64,000 nucleotides of DNA from Coprinus comatus (lineage: Eukaryota; Basidiomycota; Agaricomycetes; Agaricales; Agaricaceae). Positions 1 to 13,040 of the stretch are shown here, piece after piece. Positions within the stretch are counted from its first letter, which is position 1. Each line of letters opens with the position of its first letter. Under the pieces are notes generated by a model. It searched no databases and was not told the origin of the DNA. It saw only the letters and a program-made list of their open reading frames with translations. The stretch lies in contig JAWPGT010000091.1 of the NCBI GenBank assembly GCA_034638255.1, positions 18,564-82,563 of the forward strand, written 5' to 3'. Made by a program: the position numbers and the translations under genes.

Positions 1-3000
1 GTTCAACCCCTCACAGGAAGTTAAATTGTCGTTGCCAACAACGCCTACCCCATCTTCCGAACTAATTCTAATCATTGCATCCCTTAAAGAGTCCTTCCCA
101 TCATCACAATAAGATAGGCGTTCAGAATCAGGTGTATCATCTCTCGGGGGAAAAGATGATAGGTTTTGAAGGCCCAATTCATTGAGAATATTATCCGTAC
201 TAATGTTATGGTATTTTATCCCAACAATGTTGTCTGAAGGGGCCTGATCAGGTAAAGGTGGTATTGGTAAAAGAGCCTGTGTCGAATCCGATTGTTGGTT
301 GATCCCTGTGACAGCAATGTCAGATTGATTTAATCCTCCGGGAGAATCGGAGACTTGAACACCAGGTTCTGTTATTGCTTCCGAAGGACCCTCTGCAGAA
401 TGTAAAGATTTCCAATGAACATGAACGCTATCCGAATGTTCCAAAGGAATATCCCCAGGACTGGTAATAGTTGGTGAACGGCTTTGAGTTCTGCTCCGAC
501 TCGAAAGTCGGCTCAAACTTCGTGGTACAGGTGATAGTTCCCGTCTAGTATGACGACGACCTTGAGAGCGACTTCTTGATCTTGTCGATCTAGACCGACT
601 AGATCCTAAAGAGCTCCAAGAAGTTCGATATTGACGTAGAGGATGGGTGGTAATAGGTGGAGCAGCGAATGTTCGTGCCATGTACATTGTATTTTCGTAA
701 GAGGAGGAAGGCGATGTCGGTGCTTGATGTACATGGGGCGATGACCAGGCTTGAGGGTATGGATACCCATGAGGGTAAGATTGTTGTGGGTATCCTTGGG
801 GTGGGTATGGTTGAACGGGAGGGTAAGAATCAGGAAGAATTGCTGGAGGTGACATAATGAAGCTCTCAACTCTGTGTGCCCATGCCAAGTCCATTTTCGT
901 ACCGTAGTGACGTAGAGTATCAATGATGAGGATACCATATAGGACTCCGAGACCAAGGATAAAGCAAATGAATATTCGAAAACCAAGTTCTGCGGTAGGT
1001 GATGGTAGTCTGGAGGTCTCTTCCGAAGAAGCAGCAGAAACACGCCACATGAAGAAAACAATGCACATGATGTAAGTGAGTATTGACCTGATGAAGAGGG
1101 TGAGTGTCCGGTTTTCGATTTTATCTATGTATTACGCACCAGGCTAGCCATATCAGTGGCATTGATAGCATGATCCAAACATTCCAAAGTATTCGTTGAC
1201 GTTTCTGAGCTTCCTGAGAAAGAATGAATTCCCGTAGCCTCATGTTAAATACGTCAACTCACGAGTGCCCATTCCGCCGCCTTGTATGTCTTGCGCATTG
1301 AAGAAAACCGAATAATAAAGAGACAACCATATAACAAACTTAAAAGGGCAGATATGAGCGACCAGAATGCCAGATACCGCGTCACAGGATCAGCAGCTGC
1401 GCCCTCGATCTGAAATATAGTTAGGATGCCACTAACGATATAAATCAGAAGAATTACGCGAATTTAATAGAAACAACGTACGACAGAAGTAAAGCAGATA
1501 TAATATTGAAAGTCTTCCATTCTCGCATCAAACTATCAATAAAGTGTTCCCAGTTTGCTTTGAGCTTGTGATATGCCGGTGGTAGGTTTGAGTTCTCAGC
1601 AGGGTGGAAGAAGCCCAGACTTAACATATTGTAAGTATTTTTGTTGTCTTCCGCTGTCGTTGTTAAGGCCATATCTTTAATCTCCTCCATTGTCAAATCA
1701 GCATCATCAAAAATGCGGGTTACACGTGAGTAGTATAAAGATGGTAATCGGAGGAAGCAATGCAGATATATTTGTTGAGGTAATGTGTTGGTGAGGAAGG
1801 TAATCAAATAGGATCGAAGGCCTACGTCAGGTTTTGGATGGTTATCATCATTGTAACTCGGATATGAACTCTTGTTACCGGACGTGTGCTGGGATACATG
1901 CCAAGGATCATGAATACTCGAATTAATATGTTCCTCTAGCTTTTGAGTTGCAGAATAATCATTATTAACGAGAATAGGAATTTCTTGACTCCCATTACTG
2001 GGTGTCCGTAACGAATGCACGCCTTTGAAATCGTTTGTCTTGTGAGATGCTTCGCTATGAAGGGTCGGGGGCCGAGAAACGAAAACATATTCGGAATGAT
2101 ATTTGTCACTACTACCAGGCGAGACGGATTCCTGTCGATCTGATTTATGAGCGGGAAAGCCAGAGGGATGATTTATAGTCACAGGCTGATCGTTGCCTAC
2201 GCCAATTAATCCAGTGCCCGATAATTTTTCGATCTTGGAAGAAGATGTCACAGGGCTTGGATGATCAGTATTTGATAGTTTCGGGGACACTGGTCGGTGT
2301 TCAGAAACTGCAGCGGAAGTAGGATTATTCTGTGAATTTTTGGGGCTTGATTGTGATGAAATAGACGGCTTGGATTCGATAGCTTGGGATATGGAGTTTT
2401 TGTTGCTGGAAGAGGAAGGTGGTATATGTGGCCCTGGAGCAGAGATGTAACGAGGGCTACCTGTAGAATCACTAGAATCGCTATCGCTAAGCTGTTCACT
2501 TCCGGAGGTAATAGGTCTCAAAGTGTGTATAGGGCGTCGTGGTTGGGTCCGTTTGTTGTTACGGAACCTGTGATCCCTATAAGGGGGGCGACCGCGACTG
2601 TGGATTGAGGATAGATAGGAGGAAGTAGGTTCATTTGATATGACCGGTGGACTAGGTGTATCTGGTATATGAGATGGGATAACTGGTGGAAAGATGGGAG
2701 GGGGTGTATCCAGTGGATAGGATGGAATAACCGGTGGTGCTTGAGATGGAATAACAGGTGGAAAGTGGGGAGGGGGCGTATCCGGTAAGTAGGATGGAAT
2801 AACCGGTGGTGCATGGTGTAAAGCTGTTGGCTGCTGAGGATATAGAATCATAGGCTGTTGTGGTACCATCCCAAATTGTGCTTGCTGCGGGATATAGACA
2901 TAAGGTTGATGAGAAGGATAGTAGGACTGGGATGTAGACGGCCTTGAGCTTGAAGCCATGTGTGAATATCCTTGTCTCCAATTAGAAGCATAGGAACCTG

Positions 3001-3160
3001 TATTCGGAGGTCCCACGTCATCTATACTCTGTATTTCATTTGTTGTGGGTTTCCTGAGGCTCTGCGCAACAGATGCGGCAAATGGATCAACGGAGTAATA
3101 AGAACGCAGACTATGAGCGGAACGTCTTCGTGAGTTGCCGTCCCCAAGGATGGAAGACAT
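1..3160 (-). CDS. Pro/Ser-rich multi-pass membrane protein, partial at 3' end
   Basis: I join four exons on the minus strand: 3160-1478, 1409-1263, 1213-1140 and 1087 to the window edge. Together they give 997 uninterrupted codons, and the protein continues beyond the window. The first 560 residues are low-complexity and probably cytosolic, with about four PPVIPS repeats near residues 115-170. The C-terminal half of this exon carries a conserved-looking block (LPSLYYSR..IFDDADLTMEEIKDMAL) and then hydrophobic stretches around residues 550-561, 574-594, 615-650 and 660-685, which are likely membrane segments. After these comes a Tyr/Pro-rich and SRSRSTRSRSRS tail. I recall similar proteins of unknown function as common in Agaricomycetes; I cannot assign a role. 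The donor of intron 1 (after 1478, GTTGTT) is uncertain, since a better consensus GTACGT 4 bases upstream would break the frame. It shares a 697-base upstream region with eL37. Confidence 0.8.
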
Positions 3161-3857
3161 TGTTCTGTATGTGGGCCTTCGATGATGACGGGTTCAAGTA
3201 ACAAGTTCGACAATCACTGCCTTGTCCTGAAGCGCTGATGGCGCACATGGGCGGTCTGAATAGATGATGTAATGTATATTGTTTGTGGCATACTGTTGGC
3301 ATACTGTATGATGGAGGGCAAGAATATGTACCATCGCATCGCACATTGCAGAGGGACTTGAGAGGGATAGGGGATCGTCGAATCGACATCGATGGAAATG
3401 TGATGTTCAATTACAAAGCAATTAAATTGTGTAGCTTAATAATCGGAGGTTCTTTCTCAGTGACTAGTGATTCAACATCAACCACCAATATTAGATGATG
3501 CTGTTTATGTTTTAGGAGGTCAGGCGTCGTGATGACACAATTTAACTTGTTCAAAGATTTTTCCCTATTAGTATGCTATTTTTCTTTGCACAAATTTGTT
3601 CAAGATATTGACATATCATTTTAGAACAGATTACTTTTAATGTGTATGTTTATATAGCCTTTTTACACCCGATAGATCTAGTACAAAAGGTATTTGGGGC
3701 TGCTACGCACTGAGCACTGAGCAAACATGATATCCGAAAAGGTAAATCGGATGATTCTCCCACGAACCCCAATCAGACCTAACAGACATCAACAAGGAAT
3801 TGCAAACCTCCAGTCAACACCGTCCCCGACAGCCAGTAACATCAAGAATCCGACGAG
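3161..3857. other. Divergent intergenic region between membrane-protein gene and eL37
   Basis: About 700 bases separate the start codons of the minus-strand membrane-protein gene and the plus-strand eL37 gene, so both promoters must lie here. I see A/T-rich stretches but no unambiguous regulatory motif. Small open frames here lack coding character. Confidence 0.5.
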
Positions 3858-4564
3858 ATGGTGAGTAAGAACCTATGCTAAGCTGCTCTACGACTCCTGT
3901 TATGCTTCATGGGCCTTTTACGTGGTCAATTCTGGATGGATGGGCTGGATGCGGTCCGATGGACTTGGATGAGGCATATCATCATTCAACTATGCCTTTA
4001 AATTTTCTATGAACTATGTAACATCGATGCTAACGATCTCCATGCATTACCTATCCATGGTACGATAGACAAAAGGTGTGTGATTTGCTCAAGTATAGCA
4101 TTATCGAAACTGACGAAACATACCAGGTACCTCGTCCTTTGGGTGCGTCAAATTCAATCGCAATTGGGTGCCATATTTCTGAATTATCTCCCTAAACAGT
4201 AAGAGACACACGAAGTCCCACACCCTCTGCCGCCGTTGCGGGAACCGTGCGTTCCACAGGCAGCACAAAAGTACGTCAGGACATCCATATCTGCACATAT
4301 GATACTTACCGAATGAATCACAGCTTGCGCTTCTTGCGGATATCCTTCCGCCAAAATCCGCTCATTCGAGTGGGGCCAGAAGGCTAAGCGCAGAAAGACT
4401 ACCGGAACCGGTAGGATGGCTCACTTGAAGGATGTGTCGAGGAGGTTCAAGAATGGTTTTAGGTGAGTGGCAGTTAGTCCTATCCCAACATTTTTCTCAT
4501 TACTGTATCATTCCTTAGGGAGAACACTATTGCCAAGAAGAGGACTCCCAAGACCGAGGCCTAG
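3858..4564 (+). CDS. RPL37: 60S ribosomal protein eL37
   Basis: Six exons (3858-3860, 4069-4075, 4127-4142, 4200-4270, 4324-4462, 4519-4564) sum to 282 bases and encode 93 residues. The translation begins MTKGTSSFGKRH and ends RTPKTEA, which is eL37 throughout. The zinc ribbon is complete: CRRC and CASC pairs about 15 residues apart. eL37 is a structural protein of the large ribosomal subunit that contacts rRNA. Every intron has GT..AG ends and phases agree across all five junctions. The first exon is only the ATG, the second 7 bases and the third 16 bases. The alternative ATG just upstream of exon 2 (4056) runs into TAG immediately, which supports the 3-base first exon. Confidence 0.95.
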
Positions 4565-4991
4565 ATTTTCCAATTTTTCCCTTTACTGTTCATGGTCAAT
4601 GTAACTCATGCCCACTACTTCACATCGCTTGAATTTCCGTCCTGAAATGAAAATATGCCTTTATGATCATATGCCGTCAAATACCTTCGCAAAATTATAG
4701 CGAGATACTTGCATATTTTGTTGTTTGTGGTACCTGTTGTTCATTATATCGCCTTTGATTCACGTATTGTTCCTGGCTGACAATAACATTGCGGAGTACC
4801 TCATTTAATTCCTCATAAAATCAGCAACAATATTATTTCCGGTATTTTCCCAGCACTTATTTGGTCATTGTCGTGAGGATATTCAGTGACCTATGACATG
4901 ATGCAAAACTTAATGGAGATGCTAACCATGTGCTCTAGTTTGATTAGCTGGTATAATATGCTAGGTTATTATCAATCATACACACAACCTC
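4565..4991 (+). other. Intergenic, no gene seen
   Basis: This A/T-rich spacer of 427 bases lies between eL37 and the F-box gene. It must hold the eL37 3' end and the promoter of the next gene. I see no coding potential or repeat. Confidence 0.5.
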
Positions 4992-6489
4992 ATGACATCT
5001 ACCACAATTCTTACTTTACCACCAGAACTAATCGAGACCATCGCTGAACAAGTAGAGGTAATGACAATCCTTAGATGCATCAATAAACTAACCCTTTAGT
5101 CAGCCACAATCGGACCTTTTTGCTCTACGAGCAGTCTGTCATTACCTCGATGCGATTCTCACATGCCGGTGTTTATCGTCCATATATATGGATTTCTCGT
5201 CTTTCGCTAAGAACAAAGGACCACCGATCCAGGATTTGGTCACAGAACGTACAAGGGTACATATATATGCCAAAGAACTGAGGATTAGGTCGCTTGCCAT
5301 CTCGAATAATGCTGAAGTGCGATCGGGGGGACCAGCAGTTGTCATGGAACGTGGAGGGGGGTATTCATATGTGGGATATCCACTTACCGACCCTATGGAT
5401 GTGCAAGCAGAGACTATTTTGAATACTAATTTCCCTTTTGCTTTGAAGTACTTTGACAATTTGGAAAGTGTGGAGTAACTATCTTATCTAATGCTGCCAT
5501 CCTCCACACATACTCATATTCTCTTCTCATGCTTGTAGGTGGGCAACTAACGCATTGGACATACCCTGTGCTAATCAAGCCGTTATGGATATGTTATGTG
5601 CCCAACCCAATCTTGCTAAACTTCAAATTGATATGAATCATGACCTTCGGCAACCATTCCCCGAACTTGGACGTCTTTCTCGTCTATCACATCTTCATAT
5701 CACTTTTCCAAGGAACCATGTCAGATCTCACAATCTTTTCCTTGGGACCATTCAAGCAATCCGTAATAGTCCAGATCTCAAGAGTTTAAGGTTATTACTT
5801 CAACTTGCTGACACTCATCCTGATTTACCCACTTTCTACCTGGTCTATGATGCTTTCGATACGCTTCAACGCCTTACAGAGCTGAACCTAGAGGTCCCAA
5901 GACTGACTATTAGTCGTACTGCTGCCGGCCACCTCAAAAGCCTAACTTCTTTGGGGATAAACACATTAGATTTGAAGATAGGGTATAAAGAAATGTGGGA
6001 AGCATTTCAAGAAAATCAAATCCATCTTACAAAAATCCGATTCAACGTGTTGAATATGGAAGATGCATTTTTGGATTATCTTGAATCGTATTCTGGAGCT
6101 GAAGAATTACGATTATCAAATGTTCAAGCGTTTTGGATAGATGTGGAACATGACGATACTTTACTTGCCAGCCGGTTTTTTGCTAGATCAATTCAAAAAC
6201 ATTCTAAATCGGTCAGGGTTTTGGATGTGGAAACGCTTTGGCCTTCGGCTTGGTGTTTGATCCCTAGATTGAAGTGGTTAATAAAGTTAGAAAAGTTGGA
6301 GTATTTGAGGGTGGATTTGGATGAGAGCGAACTGGGGGCGGTTCGGAATCCACAATATGTAAGTGTTTGTTTTGTTAGTTTTTTTGTGGAACGTTGATGG
6401 ATAACCAATGATTGTCTTTTTTCTTTCTTTCGTTGTGGTAGGCGCGGATTCATGCGGCGTTAAATACGGGATTTATGGACGGTGGGTGA
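4992..6489 (+). CDS. F-box domain / leucine-rich-repeat-like protein
   Basis: Four exons (4992-5057, 5104-5474, 5539-6358, 6442-6489) give 434 residues ending in TGA. The N-terminus (LTLPPELIETIAEQV, then DLFALRAVCHYLDAI) has the spacing of an F-box, the motif that binds Skp1 in SCF ubiquitin ligases. The rest has irregular leucine-rich segments (for example LSRLSHLHI, SPDLKSLRLLL, LTELNLEV, KLEYLRVDL) as in the many fungal F-box proteins whose substrates are unknown. Introns are 46, 64 and 83 bases. The start is the first ATG of the frame and lies just ahead of the F-box. No disruption was seen, so it is probably functional. Confidence 0.85.
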
Positions 6490-7152
6490 TCCATAGATAC
6501 GCACGAAATATACTATTTAGCTTAAACATGTTCCGAATGTATACAATACTCGGCGTTTATGCGTGTTAGTATATACTTGGAATTTTTCAAAAACTCCATT
6601 ATATTTTATAGTCATTTATATGTAGTATGCTACTACCCAAACGATCCTCTGATGATAATCGTTGGGTTAAGTGTTTAGAAAATTGAAAATCGAAAATAAA
6701 AAATATTGAGGCTGGAGTCCTCAATACACTTCCGATCTATTCCATAAGATAGCGGTATCTTTCGTCCATTTTCCCCTTTTATTTCCCTGAGAGCAAATTT
6801 TGTGCTACTAACTCTTGAATGCCTTTAATTTATAAACACTGTTATCGCCCTAAGTTTATTATTTACGGGCCTGAAGAATAGATGTGAAGCATCTGCAACC
6901 GAAGATTGTAGGTTTTCTATCGAAGAGATATTACTACTTAGTCTATATCATAGTCCATAGCTCTAGACGCACGCACCAGTCGTTCCGACCGTGAGTTTCC
7001 ACATCCCGAGTCGCCGAGTCGGGGCATGTCAGGGCGTGTCGGCGAGTAAGGGTTTCTCACCTTTAATTGCATTGACGCACTCCGACGTATCTGCTTGACT
7101 ATGCGGAATGTTGATTGAATGTGAGTCCGAATAATAACATGTATTGCTGAAG
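6490..7152. other. Intergenic, no gene seen
   Basis: These 660 bases lie between the F-box gene and the decayed DUF6535 copy A. The first part is A/T-rich. A small minus-strand open frame overlaps the start of copy A and is a shadow. Copy A lacks the two 5' exons found in the other copies, so its promoter end appears to be lost somewhere here. Confidence 0.5.
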
Positions 7153-9349
7153 AACCTGAACGTTACTGACGGCGCAGCGGATGCCAAACGATGGGAAGGA
7201 TTGAAAAAACGGGGAGAAGCTTTGACAAAGGAAACATATGAAAGCTGGAAGGAAGAATTGAACAATCTTCTCATTTTTGCAAGTATGACCTTGCTAGTAT
7301 ATCGTAAAATATGCTTCTGATAATATTCTACAGGCCGGTCTCTTTCCCGCACTTGTCACAGCCTACACCACTGAAGCTGCCAAGACAGTACAAGCCGATC
7401 CAGCAGAAGTCACTGTCCTTTTGTTACAAACGAAAGTTCTACAACTGAGCAATCAACCAAATCCACGAATATCAACCCAACAATAACACTCTCCCTCTAC
7501 ACCCAGCGTATTGACGTCCTGTAGTCTGTCAGACTTACACTCAATCTTATAACAGTTCTGGGAGGTATTCTATGCCTACAGTGGCTACGAGAGTTTAGTA
7601 GGAACATCACAGGTGTGTCGAACAAAGATGATCTATTGCTCCAGCATCAACGTCATGAGAGTCCCCGAACATGGGGCGATGTAATCATCCTCAATATGCT
7701 ACCACTGTGTCTACTGATTGCACTTGGTCTCTTCTTTGTTCATGATCTCGCAATGGGAATCAATGTCTTTCGCCTCTGGTCCTGTGACATTCCTTGTTGC
7801 GCTCTCTGGTGGATTTCTTGCTTGTACCATTATTCTCCCTACCTATCAGTTCCTCTTCCTTGTAGATAAACCAACCCGTGCAAATGACCAGGCCTTACCT
7901 CGACCCGTGCATTGTTCATATCGATCACCACAATCATGGCTATTTCATTTAATCCGCCAAAAGCTTTTCCTCATCTCCAATCTAGTGTAATCAGTGAACG
8001 CGAGACCCAAGTTTTTGAAACCATTAGAGGGTATCAGTAGTCGGATGGACTATGATACGAATGGCGTGAATAGATGGAAAGAGAGAACAGGCGCGGTGGA
8101 AACAATAATCCAATCTTTGTTATGGATATCTCGTGAATATAGACAGGCGACTTCGGTTGCTCTGGATGCATACTCTTGCATGCTGTTTGCTTCTTGCCAT
8201 TGGACGTTGATGAAATTGTGGGGAAAAGGTAGACGACGGGATGAGATCAAGTGGGAGTGGGAGGAAGGGGATTTATTGAAGGAATTTGAAATAGAATAAT
8301 GTCAAAGACACTGAGGTCATCCGGAAGATTCGTGCAAAGGCGGTAATTGATGCAACGGTAGAATGACATAGGCTGAATGCCTCATTGAAATGTGCTGCGC
8401 CATTGTCAGATATTTTGGCTTTAGAGACATCCAATGTCCATCAATGATATGGGCTATGGTCATCAAGCAGGTAGTTGTATATATAGTACGGATATTCAAG
8501 TTGTATATCCTCTTTGCTAACTTTTGCTCTAGCTCTCTTAGAAGACATTTCCACTGCCTTGAAGAGTTGTGAGAATTCATGGGTTACACTAGAGAGTGCA
8601 GTTGCTGTTTAGTATGTAATTGATATTAATTACGGCTCCCAGGATTGGGATGCGACAATTCCCATTTTGCAAGAACTGTGCGCTCATCCGACCGCTCGAT
8701 CACTTCCTCACATGCGTCATCTCTGTGAAAAATTCACTGAAAAGTACAGCTCAGAGCACCAGTGTCAACGCTTGGTCTATATATTCAACCTGGCCTTTCT
8801 TTCTGTGGACTCCGTGGACTACAAGGACCTTGCATGGATACCTGAAAGGCTGCTTGTGAAATGTGATAAATGTTTTATTGACCCTGGTTCGTCCAATCTT
8901 CATCTCTACCATCCCTCTCTGAGCACCATTACTTCTTGGACTATGCAGAGCAATTCCTTAAAATTATACAGGGCCCTGCCTCGAAACGTCTCATTGGACA
9001 AGGGAAATCGTTGGATGACATCTTTCTCTACACGAAACACATCCTACAACACTCCTGGGGACTATCTGCTATACTTCCTTCCGTTGAGATATCACTCAAT
9101 TAAATTCTCTCTGCCACGGAAGAATATGTTCAACGCTCGCCTTCAACATATTCTGTCCTGACGCCACGCCGATTCACTATTCCACGCACCCTACCTAACC
9201 CTGAACGAAGACGTTATGACGACCTGCAGTCTGTATGGTTATTGGTAGATGGCTTTAACAGGAGATTTAAAGAGATGCGAGGCCTACATGAGGTCGTTGA
9301 GTCTGGTGATAAAGGATCGGGGCAAAAGAGCAGCATGTATGGACTTCTG
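7153..9349 (+). pseudogene. DUF6535-type membrane protein, decayed copy A
   Basis: The sequence matches copy C (36425-39355) over almost its whole length: the WEGLKKRGEALTKETYESW segment at about 7190, the transmembrane part near 7690-7860, and the C-terminal part to 9349. The frame is broken repeatedly, including stops and shifts around 7480-7560 and 7860-7990, and the 5' exons are absent. The intron at about 7292 begins GCAAGT instead of the GTAAGT seen in the other copies. The later intron of the family (donor about 8887, acceptor CAG) is still visible, and it restores the frame from ..FIDP to ..QFLKIIQ. Final exon sequences were not found after 9349. This is a remnant of one unit of the local tandem family. 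Confidence 0.85.
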
Positions 9350-11188
9350 GTAGGTTGCAAGCTTACTTCGTTCAATAATGCAAAACTAATGGTTTACCAA
9401 ACATCATCCCATGGTCACTTGATCCCATTATAATTTCCTTGTCAAAGACAACCAGTGGACAACGGGAACGAGCGGCTTCAGCAACATGACTGATATTTGG
9501 TATATATGTATTGTAAGTGTAGATGTGCCCAACAAAGTAGTAAAAAATGAGTATAACCGGGGTCATTTGACTACCAAAAACCACTTCCTACCCACTAGAA
9601 CCCCAGCTCAAGGCTGCTCCGTTATCCGATAGTCCTTTTTCATTTTCCAATCAGTCTCTCCAGATTCCGGGTTCCTAAGAATCGTTTTGGAAGTATCCAC
9701 AAGTGTTGATAGGTGCGCTGGTATGTGGGTGGCGTATTTAGACCCTCGACCACATCGACGAACCATATGGTACATTAGCGCGTTCATTTAGTGACGCGAT
9801 GATGAATAATGAACACTACTCCTGGCTCCCGGACTATAAGCGAAGCATCTAGCGCACAGCGCGAGATGCGATTTCTTGTGAAGAATACTCACGTGATCCT
9901 CACGTTGACGATACACATTCCAACTCTCACATACCAATTACCACTTCGACTACCCCAGCAGTACATCGCTAGTGCAACGATATACGTTGCCAATCCTTTT
10001 ACTTACCCACCCACCATCCCTCGGAACAACATTAGATGCAACTCTGAACGACTGGGTGAGCTCTTGTCGTTCTTCCGTTGCATCGCCAGGCTCGTCCACA
10101 TCATGTTCCATATCCAACATTCTCCCTCTTCTAAACTAAATGGACATGATGCGGTCTCCTCTCCCAAAACTTCAAAATGTTATTCCGTAAGATCATTATA
10201 TACATTTATATACATATTCTATACATGATCATCTACCACCTACATGAGTTTCATGAACAAGAAACGATTATCACAAATATGTAATCAATGATTTGACACA
10301 CTGGAGAACATAATGGCTTGCCTTGTCAGTGGAATGTGCCTTATGCTCCACCAAAAAAAAAAGAAAAAAAAGAAAGAATATAACGGGGATGTTGATACAT
10401 GTATGATCGGGATTATAAGCGATAGCTCTAATACAACTTTGTGGAAGCATCGGAGCTCCTTGGATTCACAAGATTCGGGAGTTTTCTATCTTGATGAAAA
10501 TGTGGCGCTGGGGGAGGGAAGGACGTCTTTAAAGAACGTAGTAAGCCTCTCCCTACTCACATTAACTTTCATTTCATTGACTTTTTCTCAAAGGCTTGAT
10601 ACGAACCCATTATTCCCAGCTCTACAATCATACCTCGTCATTGTTCGGTGCGCAATGTCCTAATTCAATTGGGTGCTGTGGGGTCCTAACCAAGACCTAA
10701 CACGAAACAGTTTCCCTAGCTAGCTTCAATTTTTAATGATTGATCTATGTACGTGCATAGCTTACAGGCTGGGGCTGGTGCCGTGTAAACAGTACAGCAT
10801 ACATACTTGTTGTTTCACGGCTTTGATCAATGCATCAATTCGGAGTGTGAATTAATATGGGCAAAAATGATTCTATTTTCCCTCTGCTTAATCCAAATCT
10901 GCAGTGTATATGATTGGTACTCAAGACATAAAACCAAGGGATCTCTAAGATGGGAGCAAACAAAAAAGAAGAGGAGGGAAGAAGGGGGATTGAAAATTCA
11001 ACTATCACACACCTTGATGGTCACACTTTGCTGTACAGGTTACTGGTCGTGTGGCGTGACTGGGCAGCTGCTTGTCTGTGTTCGAACCCGCTAAAGACTG
11101 AAAGTACTGAACGTTCACGGTGCTAACGAGGCACCCCTTCTTGAACATCCTATACCACCTCACTCGAAACACTACATTAAAAACTTTT
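9350..11188. other. Long spacer without recognisable gene
   Basis: I find no supported gene in these 1.8 kb between copies A and B. Small open frames (for example 9809-10228 plus) have no recognisable motif. There is an A-rich run at about 10353-10377. The region may hold decayed partner sequence of unit A, but I could not align it with the other units by eye. Confidence 0.4.
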
Positions 11189-13040
11189 ATGTTTCGTCAT
11201 CGTGGGGTGAGTGACGCTTTGCTTCAATCCATATGAATGTATCCTGACAAATTCAAACAGTTTCTCTTTCATAATTTTTATGAACGATTATTGATACTAG
11301 GAAAATAGCATTTGAAAGTATAGATCCTGTAAGTAAAACTATTTAATGTATATTCTTATCCAATTTTGAGATATAGACCCATAGAACTTGAAAGTCGTTG
11401 ATGAAGCAGCAGATGCAGCAAGATGGGAAGATTTGAACAAAAAAGCCGAAGCACTAACAAAGGATACGTATACCATTTGGAAGGAAGAGTTACAGAACCT
11501 TCTCATTTTCGTAAGCAGTCTGACTAACTCTTTCCAAATGATGAGAATGATAAATTATCGTAGGCCGGTCTTTTTTCAGCCATCGTTACAGCCTTCACCA
11601 TTGAAGCAGCTAGGACAATACAGGGCGATCCTGCTGACATGACCGTTCTCTTGTTGCAAACAATTGTTTCTCAGCTTTACAATCAATCGAATCCTCAAGC
11701 AAACCTTCCAATTAATCTCCGACCAGAAGTTACTCCTTCCCTTTATGCTCAACACATCAACCTCTTATACTCCATCAGTCTTGCACTCAGCCTAGTTGCC
11801 GTTGTCGGAGGAATTGTGTGCCTGCAGTGGTTGCGAGAGTTTGGTCGGAACATCACTAGCGTGTCAAACAAGGAAGACCTAATGCTACAACAACAACATC
11901 ACAAGAGTCTCCAACGTTGGGGTGTTGTAACAATTCTGAATATGTTACCACTACTCCTACTCATCGCACTTGGCCTCTTCTTTGGTGGATTTGCGTACTC
12001 GCAATTAGAATCAAAATCACTTGCATCAGGACCTGTAGCCTCTCTTGTCGTTATCTCAGGTGTATTCATCATCTGTGCCACCGTTCTCCCAACCTTTCAA
12101 TTCCTTTTCCTTGTAGGAAAAATGAGTCATGCAAATGATCCTCGACCTGTCCTTTGTCCGTATCGATCACCTCAATCATGGATTTTTCATTTAATCATCC
12201 AAAAACTTTTCCTTATCACTAAACTGCCACTATTGAAGATAAAATCGGACTTCTGTAATGCATTGAACGGTATTGGTAGTTGGATGGACTATGATACAAA
12301 TGGTGTGAAAAGGTGGAAAGAGAAAGCAGGAGCTGTGGAAACAATCAATCAATCATTGTTGTGGATATCGCGCGAGTATAGACAGGCGACTACAGTTGCC
12401 CTGGAAGCGTACTCTTGCATGGTATTTGCTTCTTGTCATGGGATACGGATGAAGTTGAAGAACAAGGATACACCTGCTGATCTGAAATGGAGTTGGGAGG
12501 AGCGAGAGTTATTGACGTCATTTGAGAAAAGCATCAATATCGCGGGGATTATCCCGAATGTTCGTGCAAAGGCGGTGATTGATGCAATGGTGGAATGGAA
12601 TAGGTCAGCTGTCTCGTTGAAATGTCCTGCACCTCTGTCAGATATTTCGGCTTTGGAGAAATCCATTGGCGATATGGACCCTGATTCTCGAACAGGTAAG
12701 TCTATATATTTTATATATATTCTTTTATAGTAATATTTGCACTAGCTCTCTTAGAAGACATTGCTACTGGCATGGAGAGTTCAGAGAATACATGGGTGAC
12801 TGCAGAGAATGCCGTGGCTGTTACCTGTCATGTTATCGATCAAGACTCTTGGCGTTGGGGGCAGACAGTTCCCATTTTACAAGAACTGTGCAAGCGTCCA
12901 ACCGCTCGATCACTTCCTCACATACGTCATCTCTGCGACAAACTCCAGGATAAACTTAGCCCAGGGCATAGGTGCCAATACTTGATCCAAATATTCACCA
13001 GAGTCATTCCTTGCGTGGACTCTGTGAACTACAAAGATAT
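11189..13040 (+). pseudogene. DUF6535-type membrane protein copy B, 5' part (split by retrotransposon)
   Basis: Exons 11385-11510, 11564-12695 and 12746-13040 encode the same protein as copy C: a helical region (ARWEDLNKKAEALTKDTYTIW), a membrane segment AGLFSAIVTAFTIEAA, then hydrophobic spans near 11760-11830, 11930-12000 and 12020-12110. Short 5' exons (11189-11206, MFRHRG, and 11301-11328) are conserved in copies C and D, but the phase between them does not work in any copy, so the true start is unsettled. The frame is open up to base 13040, where the outer gypsy element begins, and resumes at 29101. Apart from the insertion I saw no disabling change, so the gene was probably functional until recently. 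The DUF6535 assignment is from memory of the family pattern. Confidence 0.85.

Noticed and set aside
606..1061. Minus-strand open frame starting MFSSCGVF
   Set aside because: It overlaps exon 4 of the left-edge membrane protein in another frame; the spliced frame continues to the window edge and fits the flanking exons.
9809..10228. 139-residue plus-strand frame between copies A and B
   Set aside because: No motif, no supporting splice structure and skewed composition; probably chance.
11080..11095. GTTCGAACCC resembling a tRNA T-loop
   Set aside because: No acceptor stem or anticodon arm could be folded around it.
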